Shown piece by piece: positions 33,003-42,631 of a stretch of DNA of 64,000 bases (the stretch's first letter is position 1; each line of letters begins with the position of its first letter). Below the pieces are notes generated by a model, which saw nothing but the letters and a program-made list of their open reading frames with translations, was not told where the DNA came from and did not search any database. Location of the stretch: positions 24,299 through 88,298 of the forward strand of contig NZ_JAGYPL010000005.1 of the NCBI RefSeq assembly GCF_018343715.1. Reading direction: 5' to 3'. The stretch comes from Bacillus sp. FJAT-49711. Lineage in GTDB: Bacteria; Bacillota; Bacilli; Bacillales; Bacillaceae_C. Position numbers and translations under genes: made by a program.

Positions 33003-33044
33003 AAATAAAAAATCTACTCCAATGCAGATTGGAGTAGAAAAAAA
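33003..33044 (-). terminator. Terminator of the binding protein gene
   Basis: The perfect stem TCTACTCCAAT / ATTGGAGTAGA has a four-base loop and a minus-strand tail TTTTTTATTTTC. It starts directly after the stop codon. Confidence 0.9.
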
Positions 33045-33045
33045 G

Positions 33046-34866
33046 TTATTTTTTACCATCTTGATATTTCGCCAAGTATTCTTTCGCTTTCGCTGAATCC
33101 GCTTTTAGCTCATTTCCTGTTTCGACAAGTGGACTAACTGTCGAAGAAGCTTTCATTTTATTTCCTTGATAGAAGTTAATAAATTCTTCTTGATTAATAG
33201 AGTAAAGAATCGCTTTTCTTAAATCTTCACTGTTCGCTACTTCTCGATTAGATGTATTAACGAGTAAGTAAGAAACGGCATTGCTCTTATTTTTTTGCAG
33301 GTGAAGCTTGCTATCTCCTTCAACGAGGTCATATTTAGTTTCAGGAACACCATTGAATAAGTGGATCTCACCATTTCGAAGAGCAGATAATGCACTATCA
33401 GGATTTTCAATGAATCGAACCGTTACTTGAGAAATTCTTGGTTCAAAATCCGTGCCTTTCATATAGGCAGGGTTTTCGTAAAAAATCGCTTCATAATCAT
33501 TTTTATACGATAAAATATATGGGCCGCTTGCATATAAATGATTATTGTATTGATCACCCTCTGTCACTGTATTTTGATCACCATAAGGAATATCCTTCGC
33601 TGGGTCAAATGAAGCTATATCATACGTATTAATGCTTTCGACTTGTTTTTTCGATACAATCCCTGCAGATTGGTGCGCCATATAGTTCAATACTTGTGGG
33701 AATGGCTCTGTTGTCGTTACTTTGACAACTTGGTATTTTCCATCTTTATTATTCGCATCATTTTTATCCGCAACTAGTTCTTTAATTTTCACATCTAATC
33801 CATCTTCAAGTGCTTCTCGGATTGTTCCGTTTCCACCTGATTGCTTCACGGAATCAAGCTCGCTTAGGTCTGTTACAACTTCAGCATCTTTAATATGCTC
33901 ATGCAAGCTGTAAGTACGATGATCTGGTACAGAGTCTTTATCTTTAGCACGATTCAATGAGAAAATAACATCGTCCGCACCTACACGTTCACCAGAGTCA
34001 ACAGCTTTTTTATCTGTAATTTTTGCAAAATTAATATCATCTCTTAATAAGAAATAGTAATCTGAGTTTCCATCTGCAATGCTGTGATTTAGTGAAAGTG
34101 AACCGTCAGAAGTTACGACATCATCATCCGTTAAATTAACAAGACGAACATACATATTTGTATTCAGTGTATTGATTGAACCATCATTCCCTTTAATTGG
34201 GTCAAGGGATGTTAATGTTCCTATTGCTTGTTGAACGATTAATGGATCCGTTTCTCTTTTCGATTTATCGGTAAAATCAATTGTTTCCCACGCAACTGCG
34301 CGAGATTTTGCAAGACGGACAGTATCAGCGTTCACAATATCCTTATTAACACCTTGTGCTTTAAAAGAATTATATAGGGGTACAATATAAGCTTTATCAA
34401 AAACAAGACGATCTTCAAATTTCTTATACGTATCAGCAAATTGATCTGGTGTTTCTGTAGCTGCTTGATCAATTAACTTATCTACTTCTTCATCTGACAT
34501 AATGCTATAATCTCCACCAGTTTTGAAAAGCGAACGAACTGCATAATCAGGATTTCCTGTTACCGTTGTCCAACTAGAAACCGCTAAGTCATAGTTTCCT
34601 GCATCTTTTTGCGTAGTAAAGCTACCATAGTCTGGTTGGATATTTAATTTTACTTCAAAACCATTTTTAATTAGCTGATCGCGAACGATGTTCATATCAT
34701 CTTCACTAGTGCTCATTCCAAGAATTTCAATTGTTGGTTTTGATGTATTTGCTGTTTTATTACCTTCATTCGACTTTGATTCATTTTTAACATTTGATTT
34801 CGTATTGACACATCCAGCCAATACGAGGATAAACGCTAATAATAATGGCAATATGGCTTTTTTCAT
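33046..34866 (-). CDS. Oligopeptide-type substrate-binding lipoprotein with apparently permuted domain order
   Basis: A 606-residue lipoprotein (lipobox LAGC, Cys19). Residues 43-198 read like the C-terminal third of an SBP_bac_5 protein: KPTIEILGMSTSEDDMNI, then YDLAVSSWTTVTGNPDY, then a helical stretch ending VPLYNSFKAQG. Residues 207-606 read like the N-terminal two thirds, from IGTLTSLDPIKGNDGS through GADDVIFSLNRAKD to LRKAILYSINQEE and AKEYLAKYQDG, where an ordinary binding protein would continue into the segment found here at 43-198. So the sequence appears circularly permuted. It starts at ATG after TAGGAGG. Function: capture of peptides for the permease/ATPase genes nearby, from which it is separated by a transposase scar. 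Confidence 0.85.
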   Translation of the reverse strand: MKKAILPLLLAFILVLAGCVNTKSNVKNESKSNEGNKTANTSKPTIEILGMSTSEDDMNIVRDQLIKNGFEVKLNIQPDYGSFTTQKDAGNYDLAVSSWTTVTGNPDYAVRSLFKTGGDYSIMSDEEVDKLIDQAATETPDQFADTYKKFEDRLVFDKAYIVPLYNSFKAQGVNKDIVNADTVRLAKSRAVAWETIDFTDKSKRETDPLIVQQAIGTLTSLDPIKGNDGSINTLNTNMYVRLVNLTDDDVVTSDGSLSLNHSIADGNSDYYFLLRDDINFAKITDKKAVDSGERVGADDVIFSLNRAKDKDSVPDHRTYSLHEHIKDAEVVTDLSELDSVKQSGGNGTIREALEDGLDVKIKELVADKNDANNKDGKYQVVKVTTTEPFPQVLNYMAHQSAGIVSKKQVESINTYDIASFDPAKDIPYGDQNTVTEGDQYNNHLYASGPYILSYKNDYEAIFYENPAYMKGTDFEPRISQVTVRFIENPDSALSALRNGEIHLFNGVPETKYDLVEGDSKLHLQKNKSNAVSYLLVNTSNREVANSEDLRKAILYSINQEEFINFYQGNKMKASSTVSPLVETGNELKADSAKAKEYLAKYQDGKK

Positions 34867-35047
34867 TTTCTTTCCTCCTAATATTTAAATAGACTTTCGG
34901 CATACACCGAGTTAGATAGTACAAGTTTTTCTAGTACCGTTTTTTTATTTCCCTTCCTATTTAATAGGGGGATATTTCACTTTTATTAGTAAAATTACCC
35001 GTTCTATATTGAACGAGATAATAATTTACATACAACGTAAGAGCTAG

Positions 35048-35184
35048 CTACCGTTGATTTCCGTTCCAGGCGGACGCTTTCCGGGGGGCGTGCGGTGAGC
35101 CTACTCGGTCGCTTCGCGCCCAGCGGGGTCTCATCTATCACGCTGTTCCCCCAGGAGTCGCCGCCTTCCACTTCAATTCAACTA
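35048..35184 (+). repeat. Dispersed TTGATTTCCG...TCAATTCAACTA repeat, copy 1
   Basis: A GC-rich intergenic element beginning CCGTTGATTTCCGTTCCAGG, with GGTGAGCC, GGGGTCTCA and AGGAGTCG blocks, ending CACTTCAATTCAACTA. A second, inverted copy lies at 35798-35990. Elements of this look are common in Bacillaceae genomes. The two copies bracket a decayed transposase gene. Confidence 0.85.
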
Positions 35185-35194
35185 AGATATTCTT

Positions 35195-35780
35195 TTGCTC
35201 ATGGTAAGGTCAGTGATCATACCATGTTCCAAAATGCCGTTTATGGGAAAGGGAAAACGCCAATGTTAAACCCTAAATCAAACCAAAACGTCAAATAAAG
35301 AACAAAAAGAAGCCCAAAAATGGTGAAAAAGTATACCTATCCAGCCCGGAAATTGTAAGAAAATTAGTCGATCGTTTTTTTCGCTGTAGCATCAGGAAAA
35401 AGAAGCTGCCAAGGGATCAACTGTTTGAGTTTTTCCAATCACAATCTTTATACGGAAGAATATTCCATATCATTGGGGAAAGATAATCTTCGGCTTTTAC
35501 TAATACCCCCAAAACGCCTGAAAAATGGAAACCCGTTTATAAAGAAAGAACACCAGTAGAACGATCAAATAAACTAGAAGAAATGAATTATCATTTGGAA
35601 TCTGGTCGGCATCGGTCTACTAAAATATGGTACATCCGGTCATATGCCATTATGATGTGTCAGCATATTGATGCTTGGTATTTTCATCAAAAAGATGAAC
35701 TGTTGTTCCTTAACAGTCAAATTCCCTGTTCAATGGCTAAATTTTTTAAAGGATCTTATCCAAGGGTTTACTGCTTTTAA
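35195..35780 (+). pseudogene. Decayed transposase remnant
   Basis: The stretch between two inverted repeats encodes fragments in shifting frames. One fragment (about 35200-35297) includes HGKVSDHTMFQNAVYGKG; one (about 35340-35490) reads IVRKLVDRFFRCSI to FHIIGER and stops; one (about 35530-35780) reads WKPVYKERTPVERSNK, then LESGRHRSTKIWYIRS. The YKERTPVERSN plus RHRS pattern is that of the C-terminal part of DDE transposases, where the last catalytic Glu lies. Stops and frame changes show that it is dead. The IS family cannot be named from this much. Confidence 0.6.
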
Positions 35781-35797
35781 AACAAAATCCATTAAAG

Positions 35798-35990
35798 GTT
35801 GATTGAAGCGAAAGTGCGAGACTCCTGGTCGGCTAAAGACGGCCACGTCCTGTGGCCAACGCCGACACTAGGACGTCCTGTCCGTCGCGGGATCTGCGGG
35901 ACAGGTGAGACCCCACAGGCGTTTACGCCGAGGAGGCTCACCGCCCGCCCCGCGGAAAGCGAGCAACTGTAGCGGAAATCAACCAAGCAC
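35798..35990 (-). repeat. Dispersed repeat, copy 2, with a nested insert
   Basis: The inverse of copy 1: it begins GGTTGATTGAAGCGAAAGTG and ends GCGGAAATCAACC. Within it, about 35828-35888 is an extra block with GCCACGTCCTGTGGC, which also occurs in the element at 53300-53517 but not in copy 1. The block therefore seems to have inserted into, or recombined with, this copy. Confidence 0.8.
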
Positions 35991-36054
35991 TATCTTGGTA
36001 GGCAGCAATGTTTACAAACAACCTTTTTAAAAAATACATATGTGACGCTGCATT

Positions 36055-36095
36055 GGTATGTCTATTTTTGAAAAACCTTTGAAAATAGACATACC
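36055..36095. repeat. Perfect 14-bp inverted repeat
   Basis: GGTATGTCTATTTT and AAAATAGACATACC are exact complements separated by 13 bases, between the transposase scar and the permease gene. No T-run follows on either strand, so it may be the remains of an insertion end rather than a terminator. The rest of 34867-36192 outside the listed elements shows nothing else. Confidence 0.75.
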
Positions 36096-36192
36096 ACATC
36101 TTCAATTAATCCCAATTCCCAATAGGCTTTTGGAAATTCCGAGATTGTACTTAGTGTAAAAGCGACTTATAAGCGCTGAAACTAAACAAAAA

Positions 36193-37701
36193 TTAATCAA
36201 GTTTCGGATCTAAAGCATCTCTTAACGCATCACCCAAAAAGTTAAACGACAATACGAGCATGATGATTGCTAGCCCAGGGAAAATAGCAAGATAAGAATG
36301 AGACTCAAGATACGTACTGCCAAGTTTTAAAATATTTCCCCATTCAGGGATATGGGGCTCTACTCCAAGACCGAGAAAGCTTAAGCTACTTGTTGCGATG
36401 ACGGCAGAGCCGATCGTAAGGGTAGCTTTCACTATCATAGGCGCAAGTGAGTTAGGAACAATTTGTTTAAAAATAATTGAAAAATCGCTTGAGCCTAACG
36501 CTCTGGCTGAATCGACATATTCGAAATTAGATACCATCAATACATTCGCCCGCATTGTTCTCGCGTAAGTAGGAATCGACCCGACACTTAGCGCCAAAAT
36601 CAAATTCATCGTGTTAGCCCCAAATGCGGCGATAATCGCAATCGCTAGCAGAATTCCCGGGATCGCATATAAAACATCTAGCAAACGCATAATGACATTA
36701 TCTGTGCGTGGGCTATAATAACCTGCTATCGCTCCTAGTATTCCACCGATAACTGCTGGGATAATCGTAGAAATACATCCAACAATGAGCGAAATTCTTG
36801 CTCCAAATACGATTCGTGAAAATAAGTCCCTTCCAAAATTATCAGTTCCAAGCGGATATGCTAGACTTGGAGTTTGCAGTAGCACCTCATAATTATTTTC
36901 AGTGGCCATGTCATAATCAAAAGTGAAAAGGCTGCATACGGATACCGAAAAGACGAAAACGATAAAAAACATTCCCAACATAGCAGTCGTATTTCGCGTA
37001 ATTTTCTCCCAGATTACATTCCACTTGCCAATACTTGGCTTATCACTGTTGCCCTTTTGAATCAACAAATTAACTCCGAGCAATAACGCAAATAAATTCC
37101 CCGTTAACGAAGTCGCCACTAGCGCAATTGCAATAACATTCATCCATTTCGAAACTCTTTCCGTTTGCTTTGCAACGAATAGGAGTACCACTAAATAAAA
37201 TGCACTTATTAAAAGCAATATGAGCATCGCCAGTGGAAATGTATCCGTTACATATGGTTTAAACAGATTAAGAGCTGAAAGAGCTATGATAAATATCTGG
37301 TTGACCAACATGTAATAGGCGAAGGTATATTCCGGTGTTTTCTTTTCTTTTATTAGATTGAATGCAAAAGCAACGACAAACAGATTTCCGGTTAGTATAC
37401 TGAACAGTTGAATAAATCCTAATCTTCTCGTTGACTTTTTTATATAACCCTCTTTATTCAAATCCTTTTTGATGAGGAGCGTAATCAAAATTTGAAATAA
37501 GGTAAATAAAAGATATACGAGAAAAACACTGAACATTATAGGTTTAATCGTTTTTGCAGTAAAATCAAAACTATTAATAAAAAGGATAACCGTAAGTGCC
37601 AAGGAAGAAATCCATGTGAAATTTGCTTGTGTGTATTCTGTTGATAGTTTTATAGCATGTTTTTTATGAAAACTGCTTATTTCTTTCACGATATTGGCCA
37701 T
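36193..37701 (-). CDS. DppC/OppC-type ABC permease with multi-helix N-terminal extension
   Basis: A 502-residue permease. Usual DppC proteins are about 300 residues. Here residues 1-230 add about six membrane helices of unknown family, while residues 240-502 are the normal BPD_transp domain with NRDLFSRI-like NFGRDLFSRIVFGARIS, the EAA loop DSARALGSSDFSIIFKQIVP and the terminal GDALRDALDPKLD. It pairs with the DppB-type protein encoded 10-13 bp upstream to form the membrane channel. The start ATG has AGGTG five bases before it; a GTG one codon earlier is possible. An insertion scar lies between this gene and the binding protein gene. Confidence 0.88.
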   Translation of the reverse strand: MANIVKEISSFHKKHAIKLSTEYTQANFTWISSLALTVILFINSFDFTAKTIKPIMFSVFLVYLLFTLFQILITLLIKKDLNKEGYIKKSTRRLGFIQLFSILTGNLFVVAFAFNLIKEKKTPEYTFAYYMLVNQIFIIALSALNLFKPYVTDTFPLAMLILLLISAFYLVVLLFVAKQTERVSKWMNVIAIALVATSLTGNLFALLLGVNLLIQKGNSDKPSIGKWNVIWEKITRNTTAMLGMFFIVFVFSVSVCSLFTFDYDMATENNYEVLLQTPSLAYPLGTDNFGRDLFSRIVFGARISLIVGCISTIIPAVIGGILGAIAGYYSPRTDNVIMRLLDVLYAIPGILLAIAIIAAFGANTMNLILALSVGSIPTYARTMRANVLMVSNFEYVDSARALGSSDFSIIFKQIVPNSLAPMIVKATLTIGSAVIATSSLSFLGLGVEPHIPEWGNILKLGSTYLESHSYLAIFPGLAIIMLVLSFNFLGDALRDALDPKLD

Positions 37702-37714
37702 CACTACACCTGCT

Positions 37715-39172
37715 TTAATATTGTTTCATTTTCGAACGGATACGCGGGTCGAAAAATGCATATAGAATATCAATTAAGACATTTACTAACGAAATCGTTA
37801 TGGCAATATAAACAACTCCGCCCATAATGCTCGGAATATCAGGAATAAATTGTTTGTCTACGATGTAGCTCCCAATCCCGCTTATATTGAACACCTTTTC
37901 CGTAACCGCTGCCCCACCAAGCATCCCGCCGAAAAGAAGACCAATCACTGTAATGATAGGAATCATCGCATTTCCAATTGCGTGTTTCCATAAAACATGA
38001 CGCTGACTCAAACCTTTCGACTTGGCCGTAATAATATAATCTTCATTAATGACTTCAAGCATAGAGGAACGCGTCATCCTCGCAACAGAAGCCGTCAATC
38101 CCGTACCAAGCACAACAACTGGCATAATAATTGAGAGCCAGTTTTGTGGGCTGTACGTTGCCGGGAACCATTGCAACTTTATTGAAAAATTCAAGATAAA
38201 TATAAGCCCTTGCCAAAAACTCGGAATCGATAATCCAATAAGAGCAATAAACATAAATGAATAATCGAAAAAAGAATTGGGCTTAGTTGCTGATACGATT
38301 CCAATAGGAATCGCGATTACAATCGCCATGATTAATGAAAAAATCGTCAATTTAAACGTAATAGGAAATTTATTCGCGATACTCGTTGCCACATGTTCAT
38401 TTCCGGTAAAGGACTTTCCAAGATCAAATGTAGCAATTCCTTTAAGCGCGTCCCATAATTGGACAAAATAAGATTGATCCAGTCCATATAATCGGTTGAA
38501 ATTCGCAATTTGTTCCTTCGTAGCAGATTCACCAATAATATTTGCCGCAGGATCAAATGGAGATAGATATAAAATCGAAAATACGAGTATGGCTACGCCG
38601 AGAATAACGAATATACTCATAATCAATCGTTCAAAAATGTATTTTAGAAAGGCATTACTATACAACAGAATAAGGATATACATTGGTAAACCAGGTATAA
38701 ATGAAACAATTAAAAAAAGCGGGTTATAGATAAGAGTTTGAAATATAGTTTCAAACGTCAATCTTTTCTCCCCTTGTTTATCAAGGTCCTCTTTTGTTTT
38801 TTCAAGCAATGTCTTCTGAAATTTTTCTTCTGCCCACTTTTCCGCTTTCTGATCAATCTCACGCTGGGATATTTTTTCGTTAAAAAACTCTTGTTTCCGT
38901 AGAAGCTGATTTTGAAAATCTCGCCTTAACTCTTCCTTATATCCTGAGGTGAGCAAAGATTTCTTTGTTTCTTCTAAAATTACAAAATAGGAATCATTTT
39001 TTCTTTTATATAAATAGTAGAAAAACACAAATATATGAACAGGCAAACCTAGTATCCAAAGCAAGTATTTATAAGAAGGACGCAATTGCATTTTCATATA
39101 TGTCCGGCTTAATAGAGCTTGCACACTTTCACCTTTTTGGATTTTCTTATTTGTTTCCATGACCCCTTTCAA
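37715..39172 (-). CDS. DppB/OppB-type ABC permease with N-terminal extension
   Basis: A 485-residue permease; typical DppB proteins are about 310-330 residues. Residues 1-175 are extra: one hydrophobic helix near 38-57, a long charged coiled-coil-like stretch (about 60-135), then another helix. The standard permease begins near LKYIFERLIMSIFVILGVAI, with DLGKSFTGN, the EAA loop ITAKSKGLSQRHVLWKHAIG and the terminal FDPRIRSKMK. The TTG start has GGGAGGG eight bases upstream; an ATG four codons later is an alternative. It heads the permease operon, divergent from the fused ATPase gene. Confidence 0.88.
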   Translation of the reverse strand: MKGVMETNKKIQKGESVQALLSRTYMKMQLRPSYKYLLWILGLPVHIFVFFYYLYKRKNDSYFVILEETKKSLLTSGYKEELRRDFQNQLLRKQEFFNEKISQREIDQKAEKWAEEKFQKTLLEKTKEDLDKQGEKRLTFETIFQTLIYNPLFLIVSFIPGLPMYILILLYSNAFLKYIFERLIMSIFVILGVAILVFSILYLSPFDPAANIIGESATKEQIANFNRLYGLDQSYFVQLWDALKGIATFDLGKSFTGNEHVATSIANKFPITFKLTIFSLIMAIVIAIPIGIVSATKPNSFFDYSFMFIALIGLSIPSFWQGLIFILNFSIKLQWFPATYSPQNWLSIIMPVVVLGTGLTASVARMTRSSMLEVINEDYIITAKSKGLSQRHVLWKHAIGNAMIPIITVIGLLFGGMLGGAAVTEKVFNISGIGSYIVDKQFIPDIPSIMGGVVYIAITISLVNVLIDILYAFFDPRIRSKMKQY

Positions 39173-39259
39173 TAATGATTCCCTCCCCCCATATATAATG
39201 ACGTTTTCTTTTTATGTCAGGCTATTAAATTAACACACTTTTAGTATATAAAAGTATAA

Positions 39260-39288
39260 TTGCATTAATCCGACCGGTATAGTATAGT
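39260..39288 (+). promoter_or_regulatory. Sigma-A-like promoter of the fused ATPase gene
   Basis: TTGCAT (39260-39265) and TATAGT (39283-39288) are 17 bp apart, about 55 bp before the coding start. The divergent permease promoter must lie in the same 170-bp gap but is not clear. Confidence 0.5.
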
Positions 39289-39342
39289 TTATTTTAGCTT
39301 TATTTGAAAGTCAATCATTAGATTTTTTTGGCGGTGGAAAAA

Positions 39343-41082
39343 TTGGAGCCTATTTTAAAAGTAAAAGATTTACGTGTATCTTTTCATACCCGGGACGGCG
39401 AATTTGAAGCTGTTCGCGGTATAAATTTTGAAGTAAAAAAAGGCGAAACACTTGGGATTGTAGGAGAATCGGGTAGCGGAAAAAGTGTTACTGCTAGAAG
39501 TATCATGCGCCTCCTCCCTTCACCTCCTTCATATATGAAAGCTGGCGAAATTACCTTTCTTGGAGAAAATCTCGGTTTTAAGACTGAAAAGGAAATGGAA
39601 GCAATCAGAGGGCGAGATATCGGAATGATTTTCCAAGACCCTATGACTTCCTTAAATCCTACCATACGAATTGGTAAACAGATTGCTGAAAGCTTAATCA
39701 AACATCAGAAACTATCAAAAAAGGAAGCTAAGGAACAAGCCATTGAAATATTGAAGCTCGTAGGAATACGCAACAGCGAAGCACGCTATAACCAATATCC
39801 ACATGAATTTTCTGGTGGGATGCGCCAAAGAGTTATGATTGCGATTGCTCTAGCTTGTCGCCCGACATTGTTGATTGCTGATGAACCAACAACTGCTCTT
39901 GACGTGACCATTCAAGCGCAGATTTTAAACGTTATGAAAGATATTCAGGAAAAATTCGGGACATCTATTATTTTAATTACACATGACCTCGGGGTCGTTG
40001 CTGGAATGTGCGACCGAGTAGTCGTCATGAAAGACGGAGAAGTAGTTGAAACGGGTACAACAGATGAAATATTTGAAAGCCCGAAGCATCCTTATACAAT
40101 CAGACTATTAAATGCATTACCTCGATTAGACGAGAAGAAAAAACCGAAAAAAACTCCGCTGATTTTAGGCACGATGGATAAAGGGATGCCTTTACTTGAT
40201 GTCAGATCCTTAAAACAATATTTCGATATGGGTAAAGGAAATGTGTTAAAAGCGGTCGATAATATTAACTTCCATATAAAACCTGGCGAGACACTTGGAC
40301 TTGTTGGCGAATCTGGTTCAGGAAAATCAACGACGGGCCGAGCTATTTTAAGGCTACATGAACCAACGGACGGAGAAATCTTATTCAAAGGAATGGCTGT
40401 CAATCGTCTGTCAAAAAATGAAATGAAAACGATGCGTCGCCATATGCAAATGATTTTCCAAGACCCGTATTCTTCACTTAATCCGCGATTTAAGGTACTT
40501 GATATTATTGGACAAGCGTTAGATATCCATCAATTAAGTGGAAGCAGTGCAGAAAGAAGAAAAAAAGTAGAAAAACTGCTCGATATGGTTGGGCTCGAAC
40601 CTTTCCATGCCGATCGCTATCCACATGAATTTTCTGGCGGACAGCGTCAAAGAATTGGAATAGCAAGGGCACTTGCAGTGGAGCCAAAATTTATCGTCTG
40701 TGACGAGCCCCTATCGGCACTCGACGTTTCGATTCAATCACAAGTCGTGAATTTACTGGAAGACCTTCAGCAACAACTTGGTTTAACTTATTTATTCATT
40801 GCCCATGACCTATCAATGGTGAAGCATATAAGCGACCGCGTTGCCGTTATGTATGCTGGAAAAATTGTAGAACTTGCGGAAAGCGAAGAATTGTATAGTA
40901 ATCCGCAGCACGAATACACAAAGTCGCTGTTGGCAGCCATTCCGATTCCAGATCCAAAAGTAGAATCACAGAAAAAAAGAGTATTGATGACGGAACAAAC
41001 GGATGAAGATAAATATGGGTTGCAGAATTCTGAGCTAGTAGAGGTGTCGCAAGGTCATTGGGTAGCAATATCGAGAAATTAA
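39343..41082 (+). CDS. Fused double ATPase of an oligopeptide-type ABC transporter (DppD-DppF)
   Basis: A 579-residue protein with two complete ABC ATPase domains. First: GESGSGKS (about 40-47), [19 protein letters not shown]. Second: GESGSGKST (about 325), [19 protein letters not shown]. Each is followed by the oligopeptide-transporter C-terminal region ([33 protein letters not shown]). All catalytic motifs look intact. The TTG at 39343 has GGTGG five bases upstream; a TTG five codons earlier is less well placed. It should power the two permeases encoded divergently. Fusion of DppD and DppF types is known (GsiA, YejF) but here goes with other oddities of the same transporter. Confidence 0.92.
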   Translation: MEPILKVKDLRVSFHTRDGEFEAVRGINFEVKKGETLGIVGESGSGKSVTARSIMRLLPSPPSYMKAGEITFLGENLGFKTEKEMEAIRGRDIGMIFQDPMTSLNPTIRIGKQIAESLIKHQKLSKKEAKEQAIEILKLVGIRNSEARYNQYPHEFSGGMRQRVMIAIALACRPTLLIADEPTTALDVTIQAQILNVMKDIQEKFGTSIILITHDLGVVAGMCDRVVVMKDGEVVETGTTDEIFESPKHPYTIRLLNALPRLDEKKKPKKTPLILGTMDKGMPLLDVRSLKQYFDMGKGNVLKAVDNINFHIKPGETLGLVGESGSGKSTTGRAILRLHEPTDGEILFKGMAVNRLSKNEMKTMRRHMQMIFQDPYSSLNPRFKVLDIIGQALDIHQLSGSSAERRKKVEKLLDMVGLEPFHADRYPHEFSGGQRQRIGIARALAVEPKFIVCDEPLSALDVSIQSQVVNLLEDLQQQLGLTYLFIAHDLSMVKHISDRVAVMYAGKIVELAESEELYSNPQHEYTKSLLAAIPIPDPKVESQKKRVLMTEQTDEDKYGLQNSELVEVSQGHWVAISRN

Positions 41083-41261
41083 GATGTTTTCATTCCGAAA
41101 AAGGAAGCTTTCCCCTTTGAGTTTTGGAATAAGGACCTGTTACCCCATAAGTCTCACCTTAAATTGGGACGTCTATTGCAGTTAATCATATGTGTTCGAA
41201 CAACTGCCACCTCTTTTAGTTTATTCGAATTTAACAGTACTAAAAACAGATAGAAAACATA

Positions 41262-41297
41262 GGAAACCCTCATTGGATAAAGGGTTTCCTCTTTTTA
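41262..41297. terminator. Terminator between convergent genes
   Basis: GGAAACCCT pairs with AGGGTTTCC and is followed by CTTTTTATTTT on the plus strand. It also ends the GH16 gene on the minus strand. The 180 bp between the ATPase gene and this hairpin show nothing else. Confidence 0.8.
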
Positions 41298-41299
41298 TT

Positions 41300-42334
41300 T
41301 TAATCTGACCATAACTGAATCAAAGCTTCAGCACTTTCATGAAGATTCTTTTGAGCATTCAAGGTGATATGTTTTTGCATTCCTTTATTATTTATGTGCT
41401 TAATAAAATCTCCCATTGACTTGATTGCTTGTTTTTGATGTTCTTTTTCATTATGGTGCTGAGCCTGTTTTAAATTGTTCATTAATTGGTTGGCAAGTGG
41501 ACCACTTACTTCTCCTGCAGCAATATAGTTGTCTAGTAGTTCCTTCATATACTCTAGGCTCACAGCATGTGGTTCAGTGCTATCATCTTTTTCAGGAGTG
41601 AACTTAATATAATCGTAATAAGCGCGTACCGGGCTGCCAGGATAAACAAACTCTCCCGTCCACGTTCTGGCCGCGGCACCAGCACCAGACCATAAATTCG
41701 CCATAATAGAGGAAGGTTCCGATGGTAATTCGATCTCATCCCCCTCTACAGTACGAACCAATTCCCCATCAACAAACCACTTAATATAATTTGCAGACCA
41801 CTCTATAGCATAGTCATGAAAGTCTTCCGAGGCATCGAATCCAAGATCAATGATAGCATGAGCATTCTTTCCTCTTACGCCGCCTATAAAAAAGTTAGTC
41901 TCTAACTTGGTAGTATCTTTTCCAAGTATTTCAATATCAATTTCATCGGCGTTTGGAGAATATGTGAATAAAGAAGTGACAAGACCGACACCTTTAGCGA
42001 CTTTTATTCGTCCCTCTATTCGTCCATATCCGTATTTTTCCAAAGTATAAAATTCACCAGAGGTATAAGGTTTATCATTGTTATTTGGAGCATCATCTAA
42101 TCGAAGCGCCATTTTCCCTTCAGAAAACTCTACATGATCGTTTAGCCACCCAACGCCAAAGTCGGCTCCATTTGCCCATCCATCAGATCGATACCATAAC
42201 TCAGGATTAAAAAAATCAAAATGATCTTCAAATCCTTCATTCGGCTGATTTGCCGAGGAAACGTTAGAATTAAGTGGATAAAATGCGGCGATCATTAAAA
42301 TAATAGACACTCCTTTTATCATCGTCTTCAGCAT
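41300..42334 (-). CDS. GH16 beta-glucanase (licheninase-like) with C-terminal FIMAH domain
   Basis: A 344-residue secreted protein: signal peptide (about 1-27), GH16 catalytic domain (about 35-250) with the active-site pattern EIDIEILGKD (Glu131, Asp133, Glu135) typical of 1,3-1,4-beta-glucanases, and a C-terminal helical FIMAH-type domain (about 265-344, with YIAAGEVSGPLANQLMNNL and the MGDFIKHIN block). It should cleave mixed-linkage beta-glucans outside the cell; the FIMAH domain may bind the wall or substrate. The ATG chosen has AAAGGAGG at good spacing; the open frame extends 18 codons upstream but without a site. Confidence 0.88.
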   Translation of the reverse strand: MLKTMIKGVSIILMIAAFYPLNSNVSSANQPNEGFEDHFDFFNPELWYRSDGWANGADFGVGWLNDHVEFSEGKMALRLDDAPNNNDKPYTSGEFYTLEKYGYGRIEGRIKVAKGVGLVTSLFTYSPNADEIDIEILGKDTTKLETNFFIGGVRGKNAHAIIDLGFDASEDFHDYAIEWSANYIKWFVDGELVRTVEGDEIELPSEPSSIMANLWSGAGAAARTWTGEFVYPGSPVRAYYDYIKFTPEKDDSTEPHAVSLEYMKELLDNYIAAGEVSGPLANQLMNNLKQAQHHNEKEHQKQAIKSMGDFIKHINNKGMQKHITLNAQKNLHESAEALIQLWSD

Positions 42335-42631
42335 ATCATTACCTCCTTTCAAAAGATCCCCATTATTACTGTGAACACAAAAAAACAATAAATTGTAAAT
42401 GCATCACCCCCACGCATTAAACCGCCTTCATTTTGAGGATATAAAATAATCAATTTACCTATTTCTGTCAGTTATTTCATGTTGATCATATTAACGTCTT
42501 ATAAAAAGATTAAATTTGTTCCAGCAAATGGTCAATACTACTAAACTACCAAATGATCTCTCACTGATCTTTCTTCATCCAATCATATCCCTAATCGATT
42601 TCCTTGGCTTCTTCAATATAGATTGTGATCT
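42335..42631. other. Gene-free stretch, nothing recognised
   Basis: About 300 bp between the glucanase gene and the AmiS terminator. It is AT-rich, with a short pyrimidine-rich region near 42400-42420. I see no reading frame with a ribosome binding site, no repeat and no riboswitch-like core. It must hold the promoter of the glucanase gene. Confidence 0.5.

Noticed and set aside
35583-35780. 65-codon frame counted as a gene
   Set aside because: It is the last fragment of a decayed transposase, with no start site of its own.
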